Translations under genes and position numbers: made by a program
Assembly: GCF_009183815.1 (NCBI RefSeq)
Contig: NZ_WEHX01000015.1
Location: 1-36,153, forward strand
DNA from: Sutterella seckii
GTDB taxonomy: Bacteria; Pseudomonadota; Gammaproteobacteria; Burkholderiales; Burkholderiaceae_F
Reading direction: 5' to 3'
DNA: 36,153 nt
Notes under the pieces: generated by a model
The model's input: only the letters and a program-made list of their open reading frames with translations
What the model was told of the DNA's origin: nothing
Database searches by the model: none
In this document: positions 26,643-36,054 of the stretch, one piece after another
How positions within the stretch are numbered: position 1 is the first letter of the stretch
Layout of the letters: every line of letters starts with the position of its first letter

Positions 26643-27808
26643 CGCGCTTTGAGGAGTTCGACGACTTTCGCCTCTCCGCGCCCGGCGTCGACTGGGAAAC
26701 GATCTTCTGCGTCGCGGCGCTCCTTGCCTTCGGGACGGTCATGGTCTTTTCTGCCACGTCGTCCTCAGGCGCCGGGGATGCGCTTGCCGCCGCCAACACC
26801 GGGGAGCTCAAGCGCCATCTGGCGAGCATCGGGCTCGCCGGAGCGGCGGCGCTCGTCGTCTACCGGGTGCCGCTTTCCTTCTGGTTCCGGTGGTCGGGCA
26901 TCATCGGGGGCTTGTGCATCATTCTCCTCTGCATCGTCTTTCTCCCGGTTGTGGGAAAAAGCGTCAACGGCGCGCGGCGCTGGATTCAGATTGCAGGCCT
27001 CTCAATTCAGGCTTCTGAGCTCGTGAAGGTGGGCGCCCTCATCTTTGCCGCGGCCTTCACCGTGAAGCGTCAGGAATTCATGCATTCCTTCTCGCGGGGC
27101 TTCGCGCCGATTGCCATCCCGATGGTCGTCGTCGCCTTTCTTCTGATGCAGCAGCCCGACCTCGGCGCAACCGCGGTCGTGGCGGCGGAAATCATGGGGG
27201 TGCTCTTTCTGGGCGGCCTCTCCATGAACATCTTCCTTTCGGTGGGCGCGGTCGTCATCGGCTTTGTGGGCTTCATGATCTACATGACGCCCTGGCGGCT
27301 TTCGCGCGTTCTCGCCTACCTCGACCCCTGGAGCGAGGAATACGTGCTCGGGCAGTCCTATCAGCTCTCGCACTCGCTCATCGCCTTCGGGCGCGGTGAG
27401 CTCTTCGGCGTGGGACTCGGCGGATCGGTGGAAAAACTTAATTACCTTCCCGAGGCGCATACGGACTTCATCATGGCCGTGATCGCCGAAGAGACGGGTT
27501 TTGCCGGTGTTATCCTTGTCCTTTTCATTTTTTACTGGCTCATTCGCCGGGCGTTTGAAATCGGGCGCCAGGCAATCAAGCTCGAGCGCTACTTCGCGGG
27601 ACTTCTCGCGGAGGGCGTGGGGCTTTGGTACGGCGTGCAGGTGATCATCAACGTGGGCGTTGCCTCAGGGGCGCTTCCGACGAAGGGGCTGACGCTTCCC
27701 TTCGTGAGCTTCGGCGGTTCGGCGCTCCTCTCTTCGATGATCGCCATCGGGCTTCTGCTGCGCGTCGACCGCGAAAACAAAATTCTGATGCGTGGAGGTC
27801 AGGTGTGA
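26639..27808 (+). CDS. ftsW: SEDS peptidoglycan glycosyltransferase FtsW
   Basis: A 389-residue polytopic membrane protein that polymerises lipid II into septal glycan strands with FtsI. SEDS motifs: KSVNGARRWIQIAGLSIQASE, QQPDLGATAVV, GLGGSVEKLNYLPEAHTDF with the essential Asp at 276, and LTLPFVSFGGSAL. The start is GTG 26639 within the murD stop (GTGA). The stop likewise overlaps the murG start, so murD, ftsW and murG form a translationally coupled trio. Confidence 0.98.
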   Translation: MTRFEEFDDFRLSAPGVDWETIFCVAALLAFGTVMVFSATSSSGAGDALAAANTGELKRHLASIGLAGAAALVVYRVPLSFWFRWSGIIGGLCIILLCIVFLPVVGKSVNGARRWIQIAGLSIQASELVKVGALIFAAAFTVKRQEFMHSFSRGFAPIAIPMVVVAFLLMQQPDLGATAVVAAEIMGVLFLGGLSMNIFLSVGAVVIGFVGFMIYMTPWRLSRVLAYLDPWSEEYVLGQSYQLSHSLIAFGRGELFGVGLGGSVEKLNYLPEAHTDFIMAVIAEETGFAGVILVLFIFYWLIRRAFEIGRQAIKLERYFAGLLAEGVGLWYGVQVIINVGVASGALPTKGLTLPFVSFGGSALLSSMIAIGLLLRVDRENKILMRGGQV

Positions 27809-28926
27809 CGACGGAAAAGAATACAAATAAAGAGCGCGTTCTCGTTATCGCCGCAGCCGGCACGGGCGGGCATGTGATGCCCGGCCTTGCCGTGGCGCGC
27901 GTAATGAAGGCGCGCGGCTGGAAAATCGTCTGGATCGGCACGACGACGGGCATGGAGGGCGGCCTCGTCGGGCGCGAGGGCATTGAATTCCATGCGCTCA
28001 ACTTCCAGGGCGTGCGCGGCAAGGGGCTCGCAGGCGCCGTCAAGGGCGGCATCAAGATGCTGAAGGCGATCTGGGAGAGCCGTGCGCTGCTCAAGAAAAT
28101 CAAGCCCGACCTCGTCTTCTCGACCGGAGGCTACGTCGCCGTTCCGGTGGGCTTCGCCGCACAGAATCTCAAGCGCCCGATCGTTCTCATGAACTGCGAC
28201 GCCGATCTCCTCATGTCCACCAATACGCTCATGCCCTTTACGAGCGCGCTCGCCTGCGGGTTCGCAGGGGGCGCGCGCACGTTTGCGGGGACGAAGGGAC
28301 ACACCACGGGGAACCCCGTGCGCGCGGAAATTGCGGCGCTGCCGCCCCCCGCCGAGCGCCTCGCAGGCCGCTTCGGGCCGCTCCGCCTCTTCGTTTTCGG
28401 CGGAAGTCTGGGCGCTCAGGTTCTGAACGACGTGCTCCCCGAAGCGCTCGCGAAGATTCCGCCCGAAAACCGTCCGATCGTTCTCCATCAGACCGGGCGC
28501 AACCGCGATGAAGCGGTGCGCGAGCACTATGCGCGCCTGGGCGTCCAGGCCGAAGTCGTGCCCTTCATCGACGACATGGGCGCGCGCTACCGCGAGAGCG
28601 ACCTCGTCATCTGCCGCTCCGGGGCGACGAGCTGCTCGGAACTCTGCGCCGCGGGCGCGGCCGCCGTCCTCGTTCCCTTCATTGCAAAGACGACGAAGCA
28701 CCAGCTCGGGAATGCGAAGTACCTCGCCGACCGGGGCGCCGCCTGGCTCGTCGAGCAGCCGCAGTTCACGGCCGATCATGTGGCCGAACTCATTGCCGGC
28801 ATGACGCGCGAAAAGATTCTCCCGGTGGCTGAAGCCGCCCGCAGCATTGCGGTGCCCGATGCCGCCAAAAATGTCGCCGACCTGATCGAAGAGACGCTCG
28901 CCGCGCGCGAAGGCGCAAAGCACTGA
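27805..28926 (+). CDS. murG: UDP-GlcNAc:lipid I N-acetylglucosaminyltransferase MurG
   Basis: A 373-residue peripheral membrane GT-B enzyme that makes lipid II. Motifs: [15 protein letters not shown] (N-terminal Gly loop), [24 protein letters not shown] and [17 protein letters not shown] 27805 is chosen as the start because GGAGGT lies 5-6 bases upstream and it overlaps the ftsW stop (GTGA); the frame is open further upstream but that part lies inside ftsW. Confidence 0.97.
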   Translation: MTTEKNTNKERVLVIAAAGTGGHVMPGLAVARVMKARGWKIVWIGTTTGMEGGLVGREGIEFHALNFQGVRGKGLAGAVKGGIKMLKAIWESRALLKKIKPDLVFSTGGYVAVPVGFAAQNLKRPIVLMNCDADLLMSTNTLMPFTSALACGFAGGARTFAGTKGHTTGNPVRAEIAALPPPAERLAGRFGPLRLFVFGGSLGAQVLNDVLPEALAKIPPENRPIVLHQTGRNRDEAVREHYARLGVQAEVVPFIDDMGARYRESDLVICRSGATSCSELCAAGAAAVLVPFIAKTTKHQLGNAKYLADRGAAWLVEQPQFTADHVAELIAGMTREKILPVAEAARSIAVPDAAKNVADLIEETLAAREGAKH

Positions 28927-28960
28927 AGGCCGCGGAAAGACAATCATCAAAGGAAAGAAC

Positions 28961-30358
28961 GTGAAGTTTCTCGTTAATCACCTCCACTTCGTCGGCATCG
29001 GCGGCGCGGGCATGAGCGGCATCGCTGAGGTGCTCCTCAATCTCGGCTACGTCATCAGCGGCTCGGACATTGCCCGCACGCCCGTCACCGAGCGCCTGCA
29101 GGAGCTCGGGGCCCGCATTTTTCTGGGGCACGACAAGAAGCACATCCGCGGTGCGGATGCCGTGATTGTTTCCTCGGCCGTGAAGGCCGACAATCCGGAA
29201 GTGGTCGCCGCCCGCGAGCTCGGCATTCCCGTCGTGCCGCGTGCGGTGATGCTCGCTGAACTGATGCGCCTGAGGCGCGGCATCGCGATTGCGGGCGCGC
29301 ACGGAAAGACCACCACGACGTCGCTGACCGCGTCGCTCCTCGCTGCGGGCGGGCTCGATCCCACCTTCGTGATCGGCGGGAAGCTCAATTCCGCGGGGGC
29401 GAACGCCCGCCTCGGGACCGGCGAATTCCTCGTCGCGGAAGCGGACGAATCGGATGCGTCCTTCCTCAACCTCACGCCCGTGATCTCGGCGGTCACGAAT
29501 ATCGATGAAGACCACATGGACACCTACGGGCATGATTTCGAACGCCTGAAGAGCGCCTTCGTCGACTTCCTCGAGCGCCTTCCCTTCTACGGCGTTGCGG
29601 TTCTCTGCATGGACGACCCCAACGTGCGCGAGATCCGGCCCCGGGTGACGAAGCCCGTGATCGGCTACGGACTCACGCCTGAAGCGAGCGTCCGCGCGAT
29701 CGACGTTGAGGCTTCGGGCACGCAGATGCGCTTTACGGTGCTCCGGCCCGATCATCCGCCGCTTCCCGTGACGCTCAATCTCCCGGGCGTGCACAACGTG
29801 AGAAATGCGCTCGCGGCCATCGCGATTGCAACGCTTGCGGGCGTGAAGGATGCCGACATCGTGCGGGGCCTTCTTGAATTCCGCGGCGTCGGCAGGCGCT
29901 TCGCGCAGTACGGCGACATTCCGATCAAAAATGCGGAAGGAAAAATTACGGGGAGCTTCACGCTGATCGACGACTACGGCCACCATCCGCATGAAATGGC
30001 GGCGACGCTCGCGGCAGTGCGCGGCGCGTTCCCGGGCCGGCGCATCATCGTGGCCTTCCAGCCCCACCGCTATACGCGCACGCGCGACTGCTTCGACGCC
30101 TTCGTGAAGGTTCTTGAGGACGTCGACGGGCTTGTCCTCGCAAACGTCTATCCGGCGGGCGAGGATCCGATCGAGGGGGCGGACAGCGAACATCTTGCGC
30201 GGGCGATCGCCGCGCAGGGGTATCACGAACCCGTGGTCGTCAATGTTGAGGATGTGCCCGCAAGCGTGCGCGCCATTGCGAAGGACGGCGACGTCGTGAT
30301 CACGATGGGCGCGGGTTCGATCGGCAAGGCGGCGCCGAAGATTGCCGGTCTTGCCTGA
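28961..30358 (+). CDS. murC: UDP-N-acetylmuramate:L-alanine ligase MurC
   Basis: A 465-residue ligase adding the first amino acid (L-Ala) of the stem peptide. Motifs: [17 protein letters not shown] near the start, [11 protein letters not shown] (112-122), [20 protein letters not shown], and [10 protein letters not shown]. The start is GTG 28961, preceded by AAAGGAA. It lies 34 bases after murG and 25 bases before ddl. Confidence 0.98.
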   Translation: MKFLVNHLHFVGIGGAGMSGIAEVLLNLGYVISGSDIARTPVTERLQELGARIFLGHDKKHIRGADAVIVSSAVKADNPEVVAARELGIPVVPRAVMLAELMRLRRGIAIAGAHGKTTTTSLTASLLAAGGLDPTFVIGGKLNSAGANARLGTGEFLVAEADESDASFLNLTPVISAVTNIDEDHMDTYGHDFERLKSAFVDFLERLPFYGVAVLCMDDPNVREIRPRVTKPVIGYGLTPEASVRAIDVEASGTQMRFTVLRPDHPPLPVTLNLPGVHNVRNALAAIAIATLAGVKDADIVRGLLEFRGVGRRFAQYGDIPIKNAEGKITGSFTLIDDYGHHPHEMAATLAAVRGAFPGRRIIVAFQPHRYTRTRDCFDAFVKVLEDVDGLVLANVYPAGEDPIEGADSEHLARAIAAQGYHEPVVVNVEDVPASVRAIAKDGDVVITMGAGSIGKAAPKIAGLA

Positions 30359-30383
30359 GAAGAAGAATTTAAGGAGAGGAATC

Positions 30384-31325
30384 ATGGCCAGTATGCTCAG
30401 CCGCGTGGTGGTGCTTCAGGGCGGCATTTCGTCCGAGCGCGAGGTGTCGCTCCTTTCGGGAAAGGGCGTCGCGGACGCGCTTCGCGCGAAGGGGCTTGAA
30501 GTGGATGTCTGGGATCCGGCGACGGACAGCGTCGGAATGCTCGAGGAAGGCGGCTACGACGCGGCCTTCATCGCGCTTCACGGAAAGCTCGGCGAGGACG
30601 GATCCATTCAGGGGCTTCTCAACTGCCTCGGGCTTCCCTATACGGGACCGGGCGTTGCGGCTTCCGCGATTGCGATCGACAAGGAAATGACGAAGGCGCT
30701 CTGGGTCGACGCCGGCATTCCCGTTCCGGCGGGTGCGAGGCTCTCCGCCCGCTCGAGCGATGCGGATCTTCTTGCCGCCATCGACGCCTTCGGGAAAACC
30801 GGGCTTGTGGTGAAGCCCGGGCACGACGGCTCCTCGATCGGCGTTACGAAGATTCTTCCCGAAGCGCTGACGCTTGAGAGCCTCCGCGATGCCGTAAAGG
30901 ACGCGGCGAGGCGCGATGAGGACGAGGTGCTCGCTGAGGAATACATTCAGGGCCGCGAATTCACGGTTGCGGTTCTCGACGGAGAGGCGCTTCCCGTCAT
31001 CGAAATCATTGCGCCGGAAGGAAGCTACGACTTCCAGAACAAGTACTACACCGATTCGGTGCGCTACGAATGCCCGGCAAAGCTCTCCGACGAAGAGTCG
31101 AAGGCGCTTCGCGAGGCCTGCGAGAAGGCCTTCCGTACGCTCGGCTGCCGCGGCTGGTCGCGCATCGACGCCATGCGCCGTCCCGACGGGGGCTTTGCGC
31201 TCCTTGAGATCAATACGTCGCCCGGGATGACCCCGCACTCGCTCGTGCCGATGGCCGCGAGAAGCGTGGGACTCGATTACGGCGAACTCTGCCTCAGGGT
31301 GCTCGGACTCGCTCAAACGGATTAA
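30384..31325 (+). CDS. ddlB: D-alanine:D-alanine ligase (DdlB type)
   Basis: A 313-residue ATP-grasp enzyme making the D-Ala-D-Ala dipeptide that MurF uses. Motifs: LQGGISSEREVSLLSG, LHGKLGEDGSIQG, GPGVAASAIAIDKEMTK, VVKPGHDGSSIGV, and the metal-binding LLEINTSPGMTPHSL. ATG 30384 is chosen because AAGGAG lies just upstream; the in-frame ATG at 30342 is inside murC. The active-site tyrosine region keeps the D-Ala (not D-Lac) form as far as I can judge. Confidence 0.97.
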   Translation: MASMLSRVVVLQGGISSEREVSLLSGKGVADALRAKGLEVDVWDPATDSVGMLEEGGYDAAFIALHGKLGEDGSIQGLLNCLGLPYTGPGVAASAIAIDKEMTKALWVDAGIPVPAGARLSARSSDADLLAAIDAFGKTGLVVKPGHDGSSIGVTKILPEALTLESLRDAVKDAARRDEDEVLAEEYIQGREFTVAVLDGEALPVIEIIAPEGSYDFQNKYYTDSVRYECPAKLSDEESKALREACEKAFRTLGCRGWSRIDAMRRPDGGFALLEINTSPGMTPHSLVPMAARSVGLDYGELCLRVLGLAQTD

Positions 31326-31343
31326 TCGGGAAAGCACGGGGCC

Positions 31344-32459
31344 GTGGAGGAGTTCAAAAAGACGCCGAGAAGCCTCTCCTACAGAGGAGAGGCGCTCGAG
31401 CAGATCCCGCTCACCGGTACGACAAGCGTGCCGGAAGGCGGCGCTCATCCTCAAAAAAGGCGCTCGGGGAGCCTGATCCGGGGCTTCTCAGTTCTTCTTT
31501 TCGCCGCCGCGCTGGCGGGCGCCTATCTGGCGGCTCCAGCCGTGACGGGACTTGACTACGTCAGGATCCACCGGCTCGAGATGAAGGGCGATACGGCGAA
31601 AGTGCCTCTGCCGCGCCTCAAGGAAGTCGTCGAACTCGAGCTCGAGGGGAAGTCCTACTTCACGACCGACATCGCCGCCGTTCGTGCGGCCGCTGAAACC
31701 GTCCCCTGGGTGAAGCATGCGTCCGTGCGGCGCATCTGGCCCGACCGGATAGAAATCGACATCACGGTCTATGAGGCCGCGGCTCAGCTCGAGGACGGAC
31801 GCCTCATCAGCATTGAGGGAAAGCTCTTTTCGGCCAATCCCGAAGAAGGTGCGGAAGCCCGGAATCTTCCGACCTTTTCCTGCGCGGCCGAGGACGTGCC
31901 GGAACTTCTGAGGCGCTACCGCCGCTTTACGTCGCTCTTCGGCGATCTTCCCTTCCGCATTACGGCGCTTTCGCTTTCGGACAGAGGCAGCTGGTCGCTC
32001 GTCATTCAGGGGCCGAGGATTCCGCCGACCCGGGTGGAGCTCGGCCGCGACACGGCAGGCTCTCCCGTCGAGGAGCGCGTGCGGCAGGTGGCGGCAGCCT
32101 ATCCCCGGATGGAAGAGCTTCTGGGCGGGCCGCCCTCATCCATCGACGCGCGCTACCGGCGCGCCATTGCCGCGGGCAAGGTGGACAGGAAGGCGCTCGA
32201 ATCCTATCTGGAGGAAAATGCCCGGGCGGAGGAGAAGAAGGAGCCCGCCGCCCTGCCGGCAGAAAATCCGGCTGAAGCCCCTGAAGCACCTCAGGCACAG
32301 GAAGCTCTTCAGGCCGGACCGGATGCGCACTCTCCCGACAACGATCAGGAGAGCGCTTCGGATGCGGATGATTCCGCCGACAGCACGGAGCTTGAAGCGC
32401 AGGAAAACACTCCAACGGAACGTTCAGAAGTGAGCCATGAAGCAGCAGAAGGAAAATAA
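31344..32459 (+). CDS. ftsQ: Cell division protein FtsQ with long acidic C-terminal tail
   Basis: A 371-residue bitopic protein of the FtsQLB complex. Cytosolic N-terminus about 1-47, membrane segment about 48-70, POTRA domain about 74-145 (YVRIHRLEMKGDTAKV...VPWVKHASVRRIWPDRIEIDITVYE), then the FtsQ beta domain to about 285. From about residue 292 an 80-residue low-complexity tail rich in Ala, Glu, Pro, Asp and Ser follows; E. coli FtsQ (276) lacks it. The start is GTG 31344. The tail's last 7 codons overlap the start of ftsA by 23 bases. Confidence 0.94.
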   Translation: MEEFKKTPRSLSYRGEALEQIPLTGTTSVPEGGAHPQKRRSGSLIRGFSVLLFAAALAGAYLAAPAVTGLDYVRIHRLEMKGDTAKVPLPRLKEVVELELEGKSYFTTDIAAVRAAAETVPWVKHASVRRIWPDRIEIDITVYEAAAQLEDGRLISIEGKLFSANPEEGAEARNLPTFSCAAEDVPELLRRYRRFTSLFGDLPFRITALSLSDRGSWSLVIQGPRIPPTRVELGRDTAGSPVEERVRQVAAAYPRMEELLGGPPSSIDARYRRAIAAGKVDRKALESYLEENARAEEKKEPAALPAENPAEAPEAPQAQEALQAGPDAHSPDNDQESASDADDSADSTELEAQENTPTERSEVSHEAAEGK

Positions 32460-33675
32460 GGAATTTTTCGCCGCCCTTGATGTCGGTTCCGACAAAGTGC
32501 TCTGCCTTGTCGCCCGCCCGGGGGATGAGCCGGAAATGCTGCGCGTGATCGGCATCGGCAATACGCCGTCGTCGGGCATTCGGAACGGCTGCGTGGTGGA
32601 CGTCACGGCTGCCGTGGGGTCGATCCGTCAGGCCGTCAGGGAAGCGGGCTTCACGGCTGGCGTCGAGATTACGGGCGTCTGGGCGGCGATCGGCGGCCAT
32701 ACGCTGAAAAGCGCCAACTGCACGGGGCAGACGGTGCTGCGCGGGCGCGAAGTCACACGCGAGGATGTCGAGCAGGCCGAACTCAATGCCCGGCAGTCCG
32801 CGCTTCGCGACATGAAGGGCGAGAGCCTTCTCAAATTGATTCCGCAGGGGTACCGCTGCGGCGACCTTGTGACCGACAAGCCCGTGGGGCTCGTCGGGCA
32901 GAAGCTCGAGGCCGACGTGCATGCGCTCTACGGCTCGAGAACGAACGCCAATAATCTGAAGCATGCCATTCAGCGCGTGGGGCTCGAACTCATCAACTAC
33001 GAGCCTCACCCCTGGGCGGCCGCGCAGGCAGTGCTCTCGGAAACCGAAAAAACGTGCGGCACCGCGCTCATTGACATCGGTGCGGAGACGACTTCGCTCA
33101 TCGTCTTCCGCGAGGGCCGGATTCTCTTCACGGACGTTCGTCCCTGGGGGGCGGAGCACTTCACGCGCGACCTCGCGATCGTTCTCGGCATCAGCCTTGA
33201 GGACGCCGAGGCGCTGAAGCTCCGCTCGGGCGAATGCCGGCTCTCGCAGGTGCTTCCCGGCGAAATCGTGCAGATCGAGGTGCACGGCCGCACGACAAGG
33301 CCTTATGCGCGGGATCTCCTCGTAAAGACGCTTTCCTCGCGCGTGCGGCAGTTTTTCGGCATTTACCGCAAGATGCTCGCCGACGCGGGCGTCCTCGACC
33401 AGGTCGAGCTCGTGGTGCTCACGGGCGGAGGCGCGATGCTGCGCGGCATCGGCGAAGAGGCTGAAGCCATTCTCGACAAGCACGTGCGCATCGGAATTCC
33501 GGATCGGGTTGAGGGCGAGAGTCCGCTTCTGCAGCGCTCCGACGCCGCAGTCGCCGCCGGACTCGCGGTCTGCGCCCTGAAGGAAAGCCTCTCCGGCCCC
33601 GAGCGCGCCTTCGGAATGCGGCGAAGCATGAGCTTTCTCGGGGGGCTTAAGACCTTCTTCCTCGGCGACTATTGA
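32437..33675 (+). CDS. ftsA: Cell division protein FtsA
   Basis: A 412-residue actin-like ATPase that tethers FtsZ filaments to the membrane and recruits later divisome proteins. Motifs: ALDVGSDKVLCLVA (phosphate 1), GTALIDIGAETTSLIVF (phosphate 2), LTGGGAMLRGI (adenosine). The C-terminus (RRSMSFLGGLKTFFLGDY) is the amphipathic membrane-targeting helix. The start ATG 32437 is inside ftsQ, so translation is coupled. Confidence 0.97.
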   Translation: MKQQKENKEFFAALDVGSDKVLCLVARPGDEPEMLRVIGIGNTPSSGIRNGCVVDVTAAVGSIRQAVREAGFTAGVEITGVWAAIGGHTLKSANCTGQTVLRGREVTREDVEQAELNARQSALRDMKGESLLKLIPQGYRCGDLVTDKPVGLVGQKLEADVHALYGSRTNANNLKHAIQRVGLELINYEPHPWAAAQAVLSETEKTCGTALIDIGAETTSLIVFREGRILFTDVRPWGAEHFTRDLAIVLGISLEDAEALKLRSGECRLSQVLPGEIVQIEVHGRTTRPYARDLLVKTLSSRVRQFFGIYRKMLADAGVLDQVELVVLTGGGAMLRGIGEEAEAILDKHVRIGIPDRVEGESPLLQRSDAAVAAGLAVCALKESLSGPERAFGMRRSMSFLGGLKTFFLGDY

Positions 33676-33736
33676 GGAAAGGCGTCCCCATCAAAAAAGA
33701 TTCTTTTCCAACGGACACACAGTTTTTTTCGGCAGC

Positions 33737-33754
33737 GGCGGGAGGCTTCCCGCC
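33737..33754 (+). other. Hairpin in the ftsA-ftsZ gap
   Basis: GGCGGGA (33737-33743) pairs perfectly with TCCCGCC (33748-33754) with a GGCT loop. No T-run follows, so it is not a terminator. The 128-base gap is the widest between genes inside the cluster after mraZ, and a possible -10 (GATAAT, 33771-33776) follows, so local control or mRNA processing for ftsZ is plausible. Confidence 0.5.
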
Positions 33755-33803
33755 ATCCTCAGAATTCGTAGATAATTTGCAGACTTTCCCATCAGAGGTT
33801 GAA

Positions 33804-35021
33804 ATGGCTTTCGAAGTTCTCCCTGAATTTGATCCCCTGAAAACCGTCATCAAGGTGATCGGCGTGGGCGGCGGCGGCGGCAATGCCGTCGAACACATGA
33901 TTACGCACGGCGCCAAGAGCATTGAGTTCATTGCGGCCAACACGGATCATCAGGCCCTGCAGCGCTCGAAGGCGCACGTCAATATTCAGCTCGGCAGCAC
34001 CGGGCTCGGCGCGGGCGCCCGTCCTGAAATCGGCGCCGCTGCCGCGCAGGAAAAGCGCGAGCAGGTGGCCGAGGCGATCCGCGGGGCCAACCTCCTCTTC
34101 ATCACCGCCGGCATGGGCGGCGGCACGGGCACGGGCGCTGCGCCCGTGATCGCCGAGATCGCGAAGGAAATGGGGATTCTCACCGTTGCCGTCGTGACGA
34201 AGCCCTTCAGCTTTGAAGGCGCCCGCCGCATGCGCACGGCCGAGCAGGGCATTGAAAACCTGAAGGCCAAGGTCGACTCGATGATCGTCATCCTCAACGA
34301 GAAGCTCGAGGAGGAATGCCCGCCCAACGCGACGATGAAGGAGTGCTTTGAGACTTCAAACGAAGTGCTCTACAAGGCCTGCGTCGGCATTGCCGAGATC
34401 ATCCACACGCCGGGCACGATCAACGTCGACTTCGAAGACCTGAAGACCGTCATGAGCGAGCGCGGCAGCGCCATCATCGGCCTTGCCACGGCCTCCGGTC
34501 CCGACCGCGCGCGCGTTGCCGCCGAAAAGGCCATTGCCTGCCCGCTCCTCGAAGGCGCGAACCTTCAGGGCGCCCGCGGCATGCTCGTCTACTTCACGGG
34601 CAACGACAGCCTCACGCTCGCGGAAATCCGCGAGGCGATGGGCGTGCTCAATACCTTCGTTGCCAAGCAGGCGAACGTCATCTTCGGTTCCGCCATTTCA
34701 GAAGAAATGGGCGACGAGGTGCGCGTGACCGTGGTGGCAACCGGGCTCGACCGTCCGTTCGAACCGGGCGAAGCGCCCGATACGTCAAGCGCCGCGGAAG
34801 CGCCCGATGTGGGTCAGGGACTTCCTGCCGGCGCCATTCCGCAGATTGACGGCGCGGCCTATACGGCGCCCACTCTCGGCGCGGCTTCCATTCCCTCTGA
34901 AAAGAAGCCCGCTGCCGGGGCTGACGCCTCTCAGGGCGAGCGGAAGGTTCCCGAACCCGTGACCGTTCCTTCGGGCGGCGGCTATGCAATTCCGACCTAT
35001 CTGCGCTCGAGCGGGAGCTAA
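33804..35021 (+). CDS. ftsZ: Cell division protein FtsZ
   Basis: A 405-residue tubulin-like GTPase that forms the Z-ring. Motifs: VIGVGGGGGNAV near 17-28, the tubulin signature GGGTGTG (105-111), and NVDFEDLKTVMSERG (synergy loop T7 region). After the globular core, about residue 320 on, comes a Pro/Ala-rich linker and the conserved C-terminal peptide IPTYLR that binds FtsA. ATG 33804 is chosen by family alignment and a nearby AGAGG; the longer in-frame ATG at 33672 overlaps the ftsA stop and adds a non-conserved 44 residues. Confidence 0.98.
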   Translation: MAFEVLPEFDPLKTVIKVIGVGGGGGNAVEHMITHGAKSIEFIAANTDHQALQRSKAHVNIQLGSTGLGAGARPEIGAAAAQEKREQVAEAIRGANLLFITAGMGGGTGTGAAPVIAEIAKEMGILTVAVVTKPFSFEGARRMRTAEQGIENLKAKVDSMIVILNEKLEEECPPNATMKECFETSNEVLYKACVGIAEIIHTPGTINVDFEDLKTVMSERGSAIIGLATASGPDRARVAAEKAIACPLLEGANLQGARGMLVYFTGNDSLTLAEIREAMGVLNTFVAKQANVIFGSAISEEMGDEVRVTVVATGLDRPFEPGEAPDTSSAAEAPDVGQGLPAGAIPQIDGAAYTAPTLGAASIPSEKKPAAGADASQGERKVPEPVTVPSGGGYAIPTYLRSSGS

Positions 35022-35027
35022 GACCAA

Positions 35028-35990
35028 ATGTTTTCTCAGCGCACGCTCGGCGAATCGGTTGCCGCCGTCGGCATCGGGCTTCACAGCGGCAGAAAGATCC
35101 GCCTCGTTCTGAGGCCCGCTCCGGCCGATACCGGCATCGTCTTTCGCCGCGTGGATCTGGAGCCCCCCGTCGACATTCCCGCCCAACCCCTCAATGTGAA
35201 CGACACCCGCATGGCGACGACCGTCAATGTGGGGCGCGCCGCGGTTGCGACGATCGAGCACCTGATGAGCGCCTTCAGCGGGCTCGGCGTCGACAACTGC
35301 ATCGTTGAGGTGAATGCGCCGGAGATTCCCGTGATGGACGGTTCGGGCGCAAGCTTTGTGTACCTCCTTCACAGCGCCGGGATCGTCGAGCAGAAGGCCG
35401 CGAGAAAGTTCGTGCGGATTCTGAAGCCGATTGAGGTGCGCGAGGGCGACAAGCTCGCAAGGCTCGAACCCCATGAAGGCTTCCGGCTTTCCTTCCGAAT
35501 CGCGTTCGGACACCCCGCGATTGATGCGACCGATCAGTACGCCGACATCGACTTTTCGCGCGTCAACTACGAACAGGCGGTGGCGCACTGCCGCACCTTC
35601 GGCTTCGTGCAGGACGTGGAAATGCTGCGGCGCATCGGCCTCGCTCAGGGCGGATCGCTCGACAACGCCATCGTGATGGACGAATTTCGGGTGCTTAATC
35701 CCGGCGGACTGCGCGAACAGGCGGAATTCGTAAAGCACAAGATCCTCGACGCGATGGGGGATCTTTATGTGCTCGGAGCCCCGCTTCTCGCGCACTACAT
35801 TGCCGAAAAGTCGGGGCACGGACTCAACAATCAGCTCCTGAGAAAGCTCCTGGCGACCCCCGATGCCTGGGAAGAGGTGACTTTCGAGCATGCGAAGGAC
35901 TGCCCGGTCGACTTCTGGCCGCAGCCCGCGGCCGTCTCGCCCGAAGAGGATTCCGTAAAGTCGGACCGCTCAGGCAACGCGCCGCTCTGA
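35028..35990 (+). CDS. lpxC: UDP-3-O-acyl-N-acetylglucosamine deacetylase LpxC
   Basis: A 320-residue zinc enzyme for the committed step of lipid A synthesis. Zinc ligands by alignment: His78 in TIEHLMSAF, His237 and Asp241 in [10 protein letters not shown]. Also GIGLHSG near 15-21, [10 protein letters not shown], and [12 protein letters not shown] with the catalytic His. It starts 6 bases after the ftsZ stop with a weak ribosome site. It closes the cluster and is followed by a strong terminator. Some 15 C-terminal residues are non-conserved. Confidence 0.98.
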   Translation: MFSQRTLGESVAAVGIGLHSGRKIRLVLRPAPADTGIVFRRVDLEPPVDIPAQPLNVNDTRMATTVNVGRAAVATIEHLMSAFSGLGVDNCIVEVNAPEIPVMDGSGASFVYLLHSAGIVEQKAARKFVRILKPIEVREGDKLARLEPHEGFRLSFRIAFGHPAIDATDQYADIDFSRVNYEQAVAHCRTFGFVQDVEMLRRIGLAQGGSLDNAIVMDEFRVLNPGGLREQAEFVKHKILDAMGDLYVLGAPLLAHYIAEKSGHGLNNQLLRKLLATPDAWEEVTFEHAKDCPVDFWPQPAAVSPEEDSVKSDRSGNAPL

Positions 35991-36012
35991 GGCGTTCCGC
36001 TTCCCGAGTTGA

Positions 36013-36054
36013 GAAAAGCCCGTACGCTTCTCTAAGCGCGGGCTTTTCCTTTTT
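36013..36054 (+). terminator. Terminator at the end of the dcw-lpxC cluster
   Basis: GAAAAGCCCG (36013-36022) pairs perfectly with CGGGCTTTTC (36039-36048); beyond a TA bulge, CGCTT (36025-36029) pairs with AAGCG (36034-36038) around a CTCT loop. CTTTTT (36049-36054) follows and directly abuts the group II intron. Confidence 0.92.

Noticed and set aside
33672-33803. Longer N-terminus for FtsZ
   Set aside because: The added 44 residues have no match to FtsZ N-termini and the ATG at 33672 overlaps the ftsA stop; ATG 33804 gives the family start.
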